From positions 3,482,142 through 3,546,141 of the forward strand of contig JAEVLN010000005.1 in NCBI GenBank assembly GCA_018350325.1: DNA of 64,000 bases, given 5' to 3'. Positions 53,030 to 63,778 of this stretch are shown piece by piece. The translations under genes and the position numbers were made by a program. The first letter of the stretch is position 1, and each line of letters begins with the position of its first letter. The notes under the pieces were generated by a model. The model had not been told where the DNA came from and did not search any database. It saw nothing but the letters and a program-made list of their open reading frames with translations. Source of the stretch: Globodera rostochiensis (Eukaryota > Nematoda > Chromadorea > Rhabditida > Heteroderidae).

Positions 53030-53400
53030 TTTTGCGTATCTTCACGGGGACGAACTCCAACTCGTTCCCGGCCAACTCGTTCCCCTTTTCAACAGTTTTT
53101 TCGTCAAACATTTTACCATTCAAAACCATGCAATGGGTAGAAGAAGCTTTCAAACGCAAAAGCTAAGCGATTGGCCAACCTAAAAAAAAGTTATGGCCAA
53201 AAAAACGTTTTCTAGCCATAACTTTTTTGAGGCTTGGCCAATCGCTTAGCTTTTGCTTACTAATAGCTTCTCCTCCTCCTAAGCTTTCGAATGCTACCAA
53301 AAATGTTTGATTTAGTTAGCCTTGAAAGAAGATATAAAGTTGAAAAGGGGAACGAGTTGGGTGTGAACGCGTTGGGGGCCGGGAACGAGTTGGAGTTTTA
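53030..53400. mobile_element. Foldback palindrome
   Basis: At 53155-53265 CAAAAGCTAAGCGATTGGCC and AAAAAAAGTTATGGCC are mirrored by GGCCATAACTTTTTT-type and GGCCAATCGCTTAGCTTTTG around a short spacer. The outer parts carry inverted AACGAGTTGG words at 53.05-53.09 and 53.35-53.39 kb. It would fold into a long hairpin. Confidence 0.65.
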
Positions 53401-53471
53401 CCTTTCACGGAGGGTAAGCAAATATGGGAACCCCCCCCCCCCAAAAATCTAATTCTGAAAAAAAACAGCGC

Positions 53472-54114
53472 TCACATATAAGTGAGCTGTTCGGTGATGC
53501 CCCGCTGAATATCGCCCAGCCTCTGCTCGTACTTCTTGTACAGCTCCTCCATCTTCGCCTTTGACAGCTGAGAAAATTCGCGTTTAGAAAACAATGCGTT
53601 ATGGCGCGCTGTGTTTCTTCAAAACTCAAACCTTGGCATTGCGCCCCCCCCAAGGCATATTGGCATTGCGCCCCCCCTCAAGGCACATTGGCATTGCGCC
53701 CCCCCCCAAGGCACATTGGCATTGCCCCCCCCCCCAAGGTACATTGGCATTGCGCCCCCTCCAGGGCACATTGGCATTTTCCCCCCCCCCCCGGGCATCC
53801 TCTCCAAAAACAAACAAAAAATTGCCAAATTTATACAACACACTGATGCCCCTCCCCGCAAGCGTTTGTGTCGCCCTCACCGGCTTGTCCTTGTCCAGAC
53901 TGAGCAGCACCTCGGCCACCACCGTCAGCAGGTCGTCGATGCGCCTGTCCACCGTGTCCATGGACTGCAGGCGTTGGTCCAACGTCGGCGGGCACCTTTC
54001 CGCAACGTCGGCCATCAGCTGCTCCACCGGTAGCACAACCGGCTCAACGCTGGACGGACCGGCGGCGGCGCCGCCGGCACTGCCCCCGGTGCCACCATCG
54101 GTTGAGGAGGACAT
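53472..54114 (-). CDS. MED11: Mediator subunit 11-like protein
   Basis: Exon 1 is 54114-53881 and exon 2 is 53567-53472 (phase 0); 109 aa, close to the roughly 117 aa of animal MED11. After an Ala/Gly/Ser-rich leader, RLQSMDTVDRRIDDLLTVVA and EVLLSLDKDKP match the MED11 helix pattern ('RL..L..ier.i..il..a..v..eLskek'). Exon 2, MEELYKKYEQRLGDIQRGIT then EQLTYM, fits the final helix before the stop. MED11 pairs with MED22 in the mediator head and supports RNA polymerase II initiation. The 313-nt intron contains a minisatellite. The assignment is by pattern only. Confidence 0.55.
53636..53800. repeat. 27-bp minisatellite with poly-C in the MED11-like intron
   Basis: Six units of GGCATTGCG, a run of 7-10 C, then AAGGCACAT. 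C-run length varies between units. Confidence 0.9.
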
Positions 54115-54119
54115 TGTCG

Positions 54120-54880
54120 GGCACAAAAAATTGTTGATTGATCGACGAAAGCTGACTATATGAGTTGGCTGGAATTGGGGAACCAACAAAAAAATGTGTG
54201 TGAATCGTGTCACAATTTAAAAAAGATTAGCCGGACACATACATAAAATGCCAAATGTGGACAAAAGGCCGACGACCTCAAACAAAATGGGACAAAATGC
54301 TGCCACAATTTCAGCAACAAAAAAAACGACCCTTTGTCTCGCGCTTTTTGGCTGAGTCGGCGTTTTGTCTTGAGCTGGCCGGGCCCGAGATTTTCGGAAA
54401 ATTGGTTACAAAGAAAATTCGTGACCAGGAAAATTTCGAGTTTTTCGTTCTAACTTTTTTCAAACAAACACTAAACAATTGCTTAGCTTCTTTTGCAATT
54501 TACTCAACCCGTTTCGAGATCTTTCGATTCATACTAATTGCAATTAGTTAGACTTAGTATAAACAAAGTTAGCGCAGAGGGATGCTAGTTGTCTTGGGCG
54601 CGAACCACCACTACATACTCTAAGCATTTAGATTTGTTTGAAAAAAAGTTAAAACGAAAAAAAAACTCGAAATGTACTGGTCAGCAATTTTCCGGTACTC
54701 TCGATTCCGGTCGGGATCCCGGTCCCGGCAGCCAACTCATAGTTGTTTGCCCATTGAAAATATACAAACAAATTATTGGAAAAAGCATTGTCACGAAAAG
54801 CAACGATCAAATGAGAAATTTAATTGGAAAAAATGAGACAAATTTTAATTGTTTTTTTTCAACAACACTAATTTGTTCTC
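54120..54880. other. Spacer between the MED11-like gene and MRPL47
   Basis: Upstream of the MED11-like ATG. A 98-codon open frame at 54255-54551 shows no domain. At about 54700-54730 there is a small TCCGGTC/GGTCCCGG echo. I see no gene. Confidence 0.4.
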
Positions 54881-54886
54881 AATCGT

Positions 54887-57800
54887 TTATGCTTGCGGTT
54901 CGTCAGGTGGCTGAAATTCCTCGCGCTCCTTTCGCCAACGGGCAACAACATTCTGCGGCAAATCCTCCACGCGATTGTAGTTGCGACGCTTTGGACGAAT
55001 CAGTCTGGAATTCAAAACAAAAGAAGAAGTTTTGTATCAATTTTAAATCGGGAATCAAGAGAGTAATTAGTATAGCCGAGATTTTTATTTCTTAAAATGT
55101 TTTTTTGTAGAATAGGATTTGACGAGAGAAGCCCAAAAATAGCATTCATTTCGAAAAATTTTAGAATTAGAGCGACTTTTTAGTCAATATAAATCAATAT
55201 TTTAGGCATTTTTCTTGAGAAAAATGCAATTTTTACGCATTTTTCAGCAATTGAAAGAAATTCAATATTTCAAGCACTTTTTCGCGTTTTGAAAATAATA
55301 AAAAACCAAAAAAAGTTCATTAGATATTTTTGAAAAAATCAAAAAAATTTCCGACTTCAGAAGAAAAATGATGTCCTATTTCGCGTGCCATAATCCTTTA
55401 AATAAGTGTTCATAAAAGGAAGTGCATTGTAGAATTTAATTATATAATTTGATTATATTTGGGATTTGTATTGATTAAACGTGAAAATTGACAAACCAAA
55501 ACCCACAAAAAGTGCCAAAATATTGATTAAAAAATGTGCTAAAACTAAAAAAATCCGGTAGAAAAATGCCTAAAGTATTGATTTATGGAAATGGCGAAAT
55601 ATTGATTTTTATTCTCAAAAGCCAAAATATTGTTTTTGTTTTCCAAGTTCTCGATCACCGGGGGGTGTCGTCTGTCTTTGCTGAATCATACGGTTCATCT
55701 ACACCTCCCCCCACTTACCGTAAGTCGTCGCGCTCGTCCCGTTGCGGATCCATGAACAGGTACTCGTCCATCACGGCCATCTCCTCCTTCATGTGCTCCT
55801 TTTCACGCCACAGCACCTGCATCAGATGGGCCTGCTCGTCCAGCATTGGCACCTCGTACTCCTTCTCTTGCCCGGACGCCTCGGACGGCAAATAGTGCTC
55901 GGATGCGTACTTGCTGAACGGCGGGAGGGAAAATGGCAATTAAAAATCCGGGTTCGGAAGGTCTGATGCTTTAGCATCTCGTTTTGAGCTTTTTTTGATA
56001 AGCCGATGTTTCTTTTTAATTTGAAAGTGATGCTTTTTGTGGTCTGTAGACTTTTTGTGGGTTTTTTTTGGAAAATAAATTTTTAAAATTGCTTAATAAA
56101 TTTGAATATTTGGCATAATGCTACCCAAAAATGGAAATGCAGCAACAAATGAGGTGCAGCAACAGGTAAGATCAAGCAAAATCGCCTCAGGGGATTATTA
56201 AGCAAAAATAGGGAAAAATCGATTTTTTGTATGTTTTTGTTTCAAATAAAATGTTCCGAACTGTGTGTGTGAATGAAGTGCCATGATATGACTAGAGACC
56301 GGACAGGAAAGGAGTCCAGACCAGGATTTTCCAGGACTCCTGATCCGGAAACCCGGGTATTTTCGTCGAAGCACCAGGATCAGGATATCCTGAAAACAGG
56401 ATTTTTAATCCTGGTAAATCCTGATCTTTTCCAAATCCTGATCCGGGATTTTTCAAAATTCCGGGCTCTAGACATGACATGACATTTTTAAGGCGTATTA
56501 AAGTAATTAAAATTAGTAAAAAAATTGTTGTCCCCCACTCGTAGGTGAAGCCCATGAAGGAGGTGACCGTCCGTTTTGGTGGCGTTGCCCCGTCGCCCGT
56601 CTCCAAGCGCAAAAATGCGTCGTTTCGCTCGTGCACAATCGCCTCAAGTCGGTCCATACTCTGAACATTTTTTCTTGCCAATTCACCAAAAATTTTGAGT
56701 ATAAAAATTGCTGAAAAATGATAATATGGATTAAAAACCCCAAAATATGTATGTTTTCATGTGCTTAGAAATGCCAAAATATGTATTAAAAACCTAAAAA
56801 ATGCCAAAATATGTATTAAAAACCTAAAAAATGCCAAAATATGTATTAAAAACCTAAAAAATGCCAAAATATGTGCTAAAATATGTGCCAAAAATGGCCA
56901 AAATCTAGTCAGTTTATGCATAAAATTTTAAAAATTTAATCACTTTCAAGAAATGGTCATAATTGAAGTAAAAATAAAAATTTTTATATATAAATTAAAG
57001 GCATTTCAGAAATTTTCATTTTTTTGTTGGCAGAATTTTTAGTCGTGAAAAAGAATTTAGGGGTGCATTTTTTGAAAATTTTGAAAAAATCGATCCTTAG
57101 GGGGGTGTATTTTCGTTTTTATTGCATTTTCTTAAAGAATTTTTTGAAAAATGGCGAAAAAAAATATATGGTAAAACTGAAAATTATTAATCAATTATGA
57201 CTCTAATTACATTTTTCTAGTTTTGTTTGCCCCACCTCTTTGACGCGAGCAATTCGCTCCGGGTTGGGCATGTCCAGGAAGCGCACTTTGTACGCATGGT
57301 CCATGGTCATCAGCATGTTGCGCTCCTTCAACAGCACGTACCACAACTTGTGCAAGTCCGAGTTGCTCTTCAGCCGAAGCTCCTCCTCCGTCCTGGCGAT
57401 GGGTGTTTAAAATGATTGATGATTTTGTAAATGTTGTACTACAAATCCCGAGGCAGACAAAATTATTTTTGCGATTTTTTGAACGATCAGAAAATGGCGA
57501 AAATTCTAATCCCGGGCTCCATCGGATCGAATCCCCCAGTCTACCCCCCCCCAAAACCGTACTGCTCGTTCCCCCCCCCCCCCGAGCGATTTTCGACGCC
57601 TTTCAATCATAACCTTTCTTTGACAACCAAATTTTACAAATTTAGTAACATTCAAAAGCTTAATTTAAGCGGACTAAATTCTTTATTAACTTTTGAGAAT
57701 GACAGAAAATAAAATGTCCGAAAATTTCGACTTTTTCGTGATCAGTAGTCTCTGTAACATTTTTGCAAGCTACTTGATCGATTAGCTTATACTTGCACAA

Positions 57801-58843
57801 CTATTCTAAAACACTTAGAGCTTTTGAATAGTACTAAGATTTTAGAACTCAGGATTGACTAAGACCAGAGTTTTTTAAACTGACCGGGGGGGTGGGGACG
57901 AAGCGCACCCCCCCCCCCCCAAAATATGGGGTCGTCTTGGTGAAAAAAATCATTTTGATCAAAGCCGTCCACCAACCCACCACGAACGGCCCGGCCGATC
58001 GGACGGGTCCAGCGTGCCACGCTTTCCCCAGTTTTCAGGACGGTCAAAGAACTCGGCCAGCGCGTACACCTTTTTCTTCCGGCGCTTCACCTCCTCAACT
58101 TCATTTCCCTTCAAAAGTTGATTGGGGGTAGAACAACAACAACAACAAAAAATAGTCTGATCAAAACGTGTGATCAACCAATCACAACATGCACAAACAT
58201 TTTACGCTAGTGTGAAGCGGGGCCGCCGCCGCAAAGACTGGTGTACTGAAATTTCCCATTTGGGACTGAAATTTGGTCCCGGAAAATTTTTATCGAAAAT
58301 CCCGGTCCCGCTTCAGCATAATTTTAATGGTCCAAAACGATGCATCAATCAGATGATTCAGACAACTGAGAGGTGTTTAAAGCGATTAAGCAACCCAAGG
58401 GTTGACTCGAGACTTGACCCCGAGACTCGATTCGAGACTCTCGCGCATCACACGAATCAGTACAACGAAAGTTGTCGGGATCGGTGTCCGTACGTTTTGC
58501 CTCCGGTACGTTTTGCCTCCCCAGCAAAAATTCAACAATCCAAAAAACGCAACATTGCCAAAACGTACCGGAGGCAAAACGTAGTGTAACCATCGGGATC
58601 AGATCGGATGACTGACTCAAAAGACGGGTGAAAAGATGATCAGAACACCAACACAATATAGTATAGTATGTCACCACGCACCTTTCGCTTCTTCGACACG
58701 TTGTCCTTGCGCACCTCCATCGGGTCCCGGAAGCTGTTGGAAGAGGCCAACCGGCACTGCATGCAACAACTGTTCGGGACGCACAACACAAATTGGGCGG
58801 GGACGGCGGCGGCACGTCGTGCAAAGCTGAAAAAAAAATCCAA
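54887..58843 (-). CDS. MRPL47: Mitochondrial ribosomal protein L47 (uL29m)
   Basis: Six exons with agreeing phases: 58843-58682, 58108-57981, 57392-57236, 56660-56539, 55913-55719 and 55004-54887; 293 aa. The N-terminus ([18 protein letters not shown]) is hydrophobic and basic, fitting a mitochondrial presequence. [53 protein letters not shown] and [20 protein letters not shown] follow the uL29m signature in order (human: [28 protein letters not shown]). The tail ends [12 protein letters not shown]. The protein is part of the large mitoribosomal subunit near the exit tunnel. The ATG at 58843 overlaps a TTTTTTTTCAG, so an upstream first exon is possible. Introns 3 to 5 hold a hAT-like element and AAAATATG repeats. 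Confidence 0.93.
56293..56470. mobile_element. hAT-like element in MRPL47 intron 4
   Basis: Ends TAGAGACCGG and CCGGGCTCTA; flanking GATATGAC and GACATGAC agree at 7 of 8 bases. The inside is made of AATCCTGATC and CAGGATTT words. Confidence 0.75.
56690..57010. repeat. AAAATATGTATTAAAAACC tandem in MRPL47 intron 3
   Basis: Three perfect 30-bp units of CCAAAATATGTATTAAAAAC plus CTAAAAAATG, flanked by degenerate forms. Words match the MITE at 25919-26232. Confidence 0.8.
57540..57930. repeat. Poly-C tracts in MRPL47 intron 2
   Basis: C runs of about 9-14 bases at 57545, 57570 and 57907. On the transcribed strand these are poly-G. Confidence 0.8.
58395..58600. repeat. Echo islands in MRPL47 intron 1
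   Basis: GACTCGAGACTTGACCCCGA words (58402-58445) resemble the 50285 element. GTACGTTTTGCCTCCGGTAC direct and inverted words follow at 58490-58582. Confidence 0.6.
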
Positions 58844-58906
58844 ATTTCAAAACGCCGTGTCCTCGTCTGATTTCCATGAAAAGCCGCCCAACGCAAAAAA
58901 TATGAA

Positions 58907-58990
58907 CTAGAGACCGGTCGAGACGAGATCTCGTCTCGAGGATCTCGACCTCGAGATCTCGCTCGAAGCTCAAGTCCGGCCGACTTTTTT
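58907..58990. mobile_element. hAT-like end with GAGATCTCG words
   Basis: Begins TAGAGACCGGTCGAGACGAG, followed by inverted GAGATCTCG and CTCGAGATC words and AAGTCCGGCC. It lies just upstream of the MRPL47 start. No duplication found. Confidence 0.5.
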
Positions 58991-59027
58991 GAATTTTTCG
59001 GGGTTTTTGCTGGGAAAACCAAGGCGT

Positions 59028-59080
59028 AGCCAGGGGGGGGGGGAAGGGGGGGGGGGGGAATCCCCCCCCCCCCAAAATGA
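59028..59080. repeat. Mixed poly-G and poly-C tracts
   Basis: Runs of about 12 G and about 12 C lie within 50 bases of each other and could pair. Confidence 0.8.
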
Positions 59081-59099
59081 AATTTAGAAAAAAAAAACA

Positions 59100-59905
59100 A
59101 GAGGGGGGCCCTTTTGTTTTGCACTTTTATAATTTTTTTTTGACCAATTTTTTTAACAAATTGCCATCAAAAAAAAAAATTGCATTTTTGAAACTTTTTT
59201 GAAAATTCCTTCAAATAAAATACCTTGGCGCTCAAATGGGAAAGCCATTTGAGCGCCGCGCTCAGATGGTTCAAATTCCCCCTCCCAAAATTTTTTTCTG
59301 GCTACGGCCCTGGGGAAAACCCCCGACTTTTCTTCCCGCCCTGAGGGGTCGGGGACCAACCCTAGTTTATGACACGCGCAGGAAAACAATTACTAATGGG
59401 GGTAGGCGAATTTTTTTTGTTTGTTTGTAAAAAATAGGCGAGCTGCCAGGGTGGCATTTTTGTTAGAAATTCCTATGTTTCACACTTTTTTTTTTTTATT
59501 TTTGACTATTTTGTTTTATGTATTTTGAGAGAGGCTGCCCCTGGGGCTACAGGTGGACGCCGCCGCCGGGGACAATTAAGAACTTCAAAAAACAAACACT
59601 TACTGGTGGGCGGCCATCAAAAGTGCAACCATTTGGTGGAAAGAATAAATCCTGAAAACCCAAAATTGAATGAATTGAATGGCAGCGAATCAAATAGTAG
59701 GTATAGTAATGGAAACAATTGATCAGTAAATTGCAATAAATTCAAAAAAAAAACAAAATTATAAAAATTTAGTCATTGATGGCACGACAAAAGTGAGTGA
59801 GTGAATGAATATATATAAGTGCGAGAAATATCACAAAAACAAAAAACAAAAAAATTTATCGATTGATTGGCGCGCGCGTTGTGTTTCGCCGGAGGCGCGC
59901 GCGCG
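59100..59905. other. Spacer between MRPL47 and PGS1
   Basis: No supported gene. A short CGCGCGCG run lies at about 59895-59908, directly after the PGS1 stop on the transcribed strand. Confidence 0.4.
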
Positions 59906-59910
59906 CGCAC

Positions 59911-62900
59911 TCAGAAAAAGTTGCGAAAGAGGCGCGCACAATATTTGAGCCATGCCGGAATGAGACAGTCACGTCGAAGGAACGTGCTCGGGTCCAGCAC
60001 CTCCGCATGGGCAAGCAGTGAATTTTTTTCCTGAAAATTTGTAGGAAAAAAAAGTTGTTTTTTGTTTTATTAACAAATTCTTGAGCCTTGCGCGAACGGA
60101 CGTCTCGAGATTTTCGATAAAAAATGTTTGAGAATTGTGTGTTTCACTAAAAAAATTTTCGTGACGCCCACCTCCTCCCTCACCCTCCCCCCATCCGTGT
60201 CAGGTTCTAAATGCCAACCAGTCAAAATGCCAACCAGTTAGTTGGCATTTTGACCGTTTTTGGCATTTTGACCTAGCGCTCCCCCCCCCCCCCTCATCGC
60301 TTGCAATAAACGCCCGTGCCGCTCACCCGTACCTCGGCAATTCGCCCCTTCAGCGCTTCATTGTCCGTCACCAGCAACAGTTGGGCCTCCAGATCGCGCT
60401 GGGCCGACCTGAAACCTGTCAGCACGCATAAACCATACACAACAATTTCCGAGGCTCCTCAAAATGGTGACCAAAATTTTTTTGAAAATTCCCCCCCCCC
60501 CCAAAAAAACATTCAAAAATGCGATCGCACACAACAAACAGTCAGCAGAACTCTCTCTCTCTCTCTACTTAATTCTCGGGGGGTTCGGGCCGTACAAACC
60601 AACCAAAATTTGAGGAGCCCACAACGGTTGCAACGCGGCGACCACAACAATGCGAAGCCGTAGCAGCACCATCAGCAGCAGAACCCTGCTGCTGCTGCTG
60701 TTGACGCTCCTCCACCCAAAGGCCTTTGGCGTGGAAGGTCCAACCGGGCCGCACCCATTCAGCAAACGCTAGTCGATCTGCGGAAAGAGGCCCCAGAAAA
60801 ATGACAAACCACTCAAAAAATTTTAGTAAAAATTCCCCAAACTGCTGACCTGCTTGATTAGCTTGGAGAGTGCGGCGCACAAACGCCAACGCGCAGTGTT
60901 CGTACAACGACGGAATATGCCCGGACAGCCCGTCCGCGCCGAGAAAACCGTTGGCCTAAAAATGGGTAAGTCCTAAATGGCTAAAAAAAAATTTTCTCTC
61001 TTTTTTTTCTTCAAAAAATTAGACTTTTTCAGTATTTTGCATTAAAAAAAATCGAAACCTTTGGCGATGCGAACACAATGTTGACCGGAAAACGGCACTT
61101 GTGCAGAATGAGGTCGGCGTACGTGTCGGAAAGGTTGAAATAGGCGGTCATCAATGTGAGCGCCATGTTGTTGCCGCCGCCGCCGTCGTCCTGCTGGACG
61201 TGTTCAAATTCAAATTGTTCAACAATTATTTCTGTGTGGGAGCACAAATTAGGCAGTTTTTGATTGGCTAACAAATTGAAAAATCAAAATTGTAAATTTT
61301 TCTTATTTTTTAGAATTCATTTGTAAAGAAAACGAATTTGTTTTTCTTACACTGAACAGCTTGCTGAACAATTCCACCTCCTGGTTCACATTGAACAGGC
61401 CCATTTGCAGGAATGGCACCACAAAAGTGCCCTCCTCCTCCTTGTTGTTGTTGTTGTACTGCTTGCCGTTGTCGTCGACGATGGCACAAGCGGAGGATGG
61501 AGAGCAGCCAGCAGCCGTCGCCTCGGCCACACGCGCTTTAAATTTGGTGAACAGTTTACAAACCGCGTCGTTGATCTGCCGTTGAATGTGCGGCAGGGAG
61601 CCTAAAAAATTCGTAGAAAATTTTTTTTTCTTGAAAAAAATTACACTAAATTTTTTAAAATCTTTTTTTTGGTGTGCTTGTCTCACCCGTCTCCGGATGC
61701 ACCGGCGATGTTGGCCCCCCGGGGAATTCGTCAACATGGCCATCGGGTCGAAGACGGAAAGAGTGCGCGCCGACGACGTGAAAGAGGTCAACAAAAAAGT
61801 CGGCAAGCACCGGACAGTGTTCAATCAACAAATAGCGATCCTGACGGTTGACAAAGTACTGGTCGGACAAGTTGGCACTGAAAAATGCGTTCAAATTTAT
61901 GAAAATGGAGAGGTTTTGGGTACTTTTCGGTTTTGTGCCTACACCTCAAAATTTAAAAAAAGGCAACAAAAGGCCGCTGGGATCATATATGGGGTTTTCA
62001 AGGGTGCTGATCACAAATCTGACAATATTTTTAAGATCTGACAACATCTAATATTTTAAAAATCTATAAAGTTCGTTAGGCTAGGCCTAAGCCTAACAAA
62101 CCCCGAGCCAGGGTGGCTTAGCTTAAAGCGCTTTTGGGTGATTAATGGTGAAAAAAAATAAATCAAAAATCATAGATTTTCAAAATTTAGATGTTGTCGG
62201 ATCTTAAAAATATTGACAGATTCATGATCAGTAGCCTTTAAAACCCCAAATGTTTTCAACGCCCTTTTGTTAACCTTTTTTTTTTAATTTTGAGGTGTAG
62301 GCACAAAACCGAAAAGTACCAGGTTTTGTCGAGAAAAACGGGCCAAAAAACTCCCTCAAATTGCAAAAACCAAACCAAAAATTTACATATTGTTCAAATT
62401 TTTGGAGAAAACAAATCAAAAAAAAAAAATTACGTTATAATTTTACAACAAACAAACAAAAAAATGCCAAAAACCTCACCCCGTGATCAGAACAGTGTCG
62501 TCAAAAACAAAGAATTTCATGTGCTGAAGCCCGACCACTTCGTTGACGCGTTCGGACAGCACACTTTTCAGAATGCCACGCAATTTGGGCGTATGAAAGA
62601 GGCGAACCTTTGGATTTATTCAATTTTTTATTTATTGAAAATGTTACGCGTTTAGTTAGTGCCCTAAAATTCAGAAACATGGTTTCAATTCGTCCGTGAA
62701 ATTTTTCGAATTTCTTCTAAATTTTACCGTAAAAAATTGATCCGAATTTTTTTTGGGAGAGTCAACACCAGGGATGTAACCGGACGCCAAAAAAGCAGTC
62801 CGAAAAACCGGATCTCAAAAAATTGTCCGGAATCCGGACCCAAACATGCCCGGAAATCGGGAAATTTCAAAATCTCTATTTTTTTAGATCATTTTTCGCT

Positions 62901-63778
62901 TTTTGGACCATTTTTCATAAGACATTTCATCAAAAAATCAACATTTTATCGGCGGCGCCTATTGGCACCGCCGACCTGCCCCCCCCAAACTGCATCCAAA
63001 ACCTATGAAAACCCCGGCCAATTTTTGTTACATTTCCGAATTGTTTTTTTGTCAAAAAGTCCGGAATCCAAAACCCGAAATTTCGGATCCAGAAATGTTA
63101 AAAGTCCAGAATCCAAAACTCGAAATTTTGGATCCATAAATGTCTAAAAATACGGAATCAGGTTACACCCTGGTCAACCAACACGGGGGAGGGGTGGCAC
63201 ACCGGATGCCAATCCAACCGAACCTCAACATTTTCGTTGGCCGTCAACGGTGCCAACATTGTCGTGGAACTGGTGCCCGCTGTTGTGGCACCGCGTGTGG
63301 CACGAAAAAAGTCGAGCAGTATGGACACGCTGAGCATGCGCTGTTGACGACCATCGCTGCTGTTGTTGTTGCCGTCGTGTTGTTGAAGCAGTCCTGCCTC
63401 CTGGTCAGGTGTTGCTGTTGGTGGTGGTGCAGCTGCAGCAGCAGCTTGTGCCAGACAATCGACCAGTCGTTGCTCCAACGCATCACTGCCCAAGTACAAG
63501 GCGGACAGCACAACGCGCTGTTTGGCCGACCCAATGCGTTGCTGTCCAAACACAAAACTTATTTAAGCATAGTATAAAACGCTAATCAGCAACATTCTGA
63601 TCAGACAAAATCAGCAAATTTTGAATGCTAACGTTGACAGAACAAAAAAAAACAGGAAATTTACGAGCAATGTTTCATAAAACTGTTCAGGCGTGTGCAG
63701 GAAGTACACGGACGACGATTGGACCGGAATGCACAAATGGCGGTCCTTTATGTTGATGAACCAGGACGAGGTGGTCAT
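59911..63778 (-). CDS. PGS1: Phosphatidylglycerophosphate synthase (PGS1)
   Basis: Ten exons, all in phase: 63778-63665, 63541-63224, 62607-62480, 61877-61687, 61601-61353, 61231-61059, 60955-60850, 60777-60604, 60415-60333 and 60030-59911; 551 aa (human about 556). It makes phosphatidylglycerophosphate from CDP-diacylglycerol and glycerol-3-phosphate in mitochondria, the first committed step to cardiolipin. Two HxK motifs of the phospholipase-D superfamily are present: GLQHMKFFVFDDTVLITGAN, continued by LSDQYFVNRQDRY, and GWTFHAKGLW, continued after an insertion by SNFGFRSAQRDLEAQ. The insertion (QQQQQQGSAADGAATAS) widens the loop after the second motif. An Ala/Pro-rich and Asn/Ser-rich insertion lies in exon 2. 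The ATG at 63778 leaves only a short presequence, so an upstream exon beyond the window edge is possible. Confidence 0.95.
60280..60502. repeat. Poly-C tracts in PGS1 introns 8 and 9
   Basis: C runs of about 13 at 60280-60292 and 60489-60501 on either side of exon 9 (60333-60415). They are poly-G in the transcript. Confidence 0.8.
62769..63172. mobile_element. hAT-like element in PGS1 intron 2
   Basis: Ends CAGGGATGTAACC and GGTTACACCCTG are inverted. Flanking GTCAACAC and GTCAACCA agree at 6 of 8 bases. Subterminal words are CCGGAATCCGGA and AATCCAAAAC; a GGCGGCGCCTATTGGCACCG hairpin lies at about 62952. It makes up most of intron 2. Confidence 0.75.

Noticed and set aside
52671..53159. 162-codon minus-strand frame
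   Set aside because: It runs over a foldback element, a tRNA-like segment and the true terminal exon at 52711-52813 in another frame.
54589..55095. 168-codon plus-strand frame
   Set aside because: It is antisense to MRPL47 exon 6 and has no motif of its own.
57207..57554. Gly/Ala-rich frame [15 protein letters not shown]
   Set aside because: Wrong frame of MRPL47 exon 3, which reads [17 protein letters not shown] in the spliced frame.
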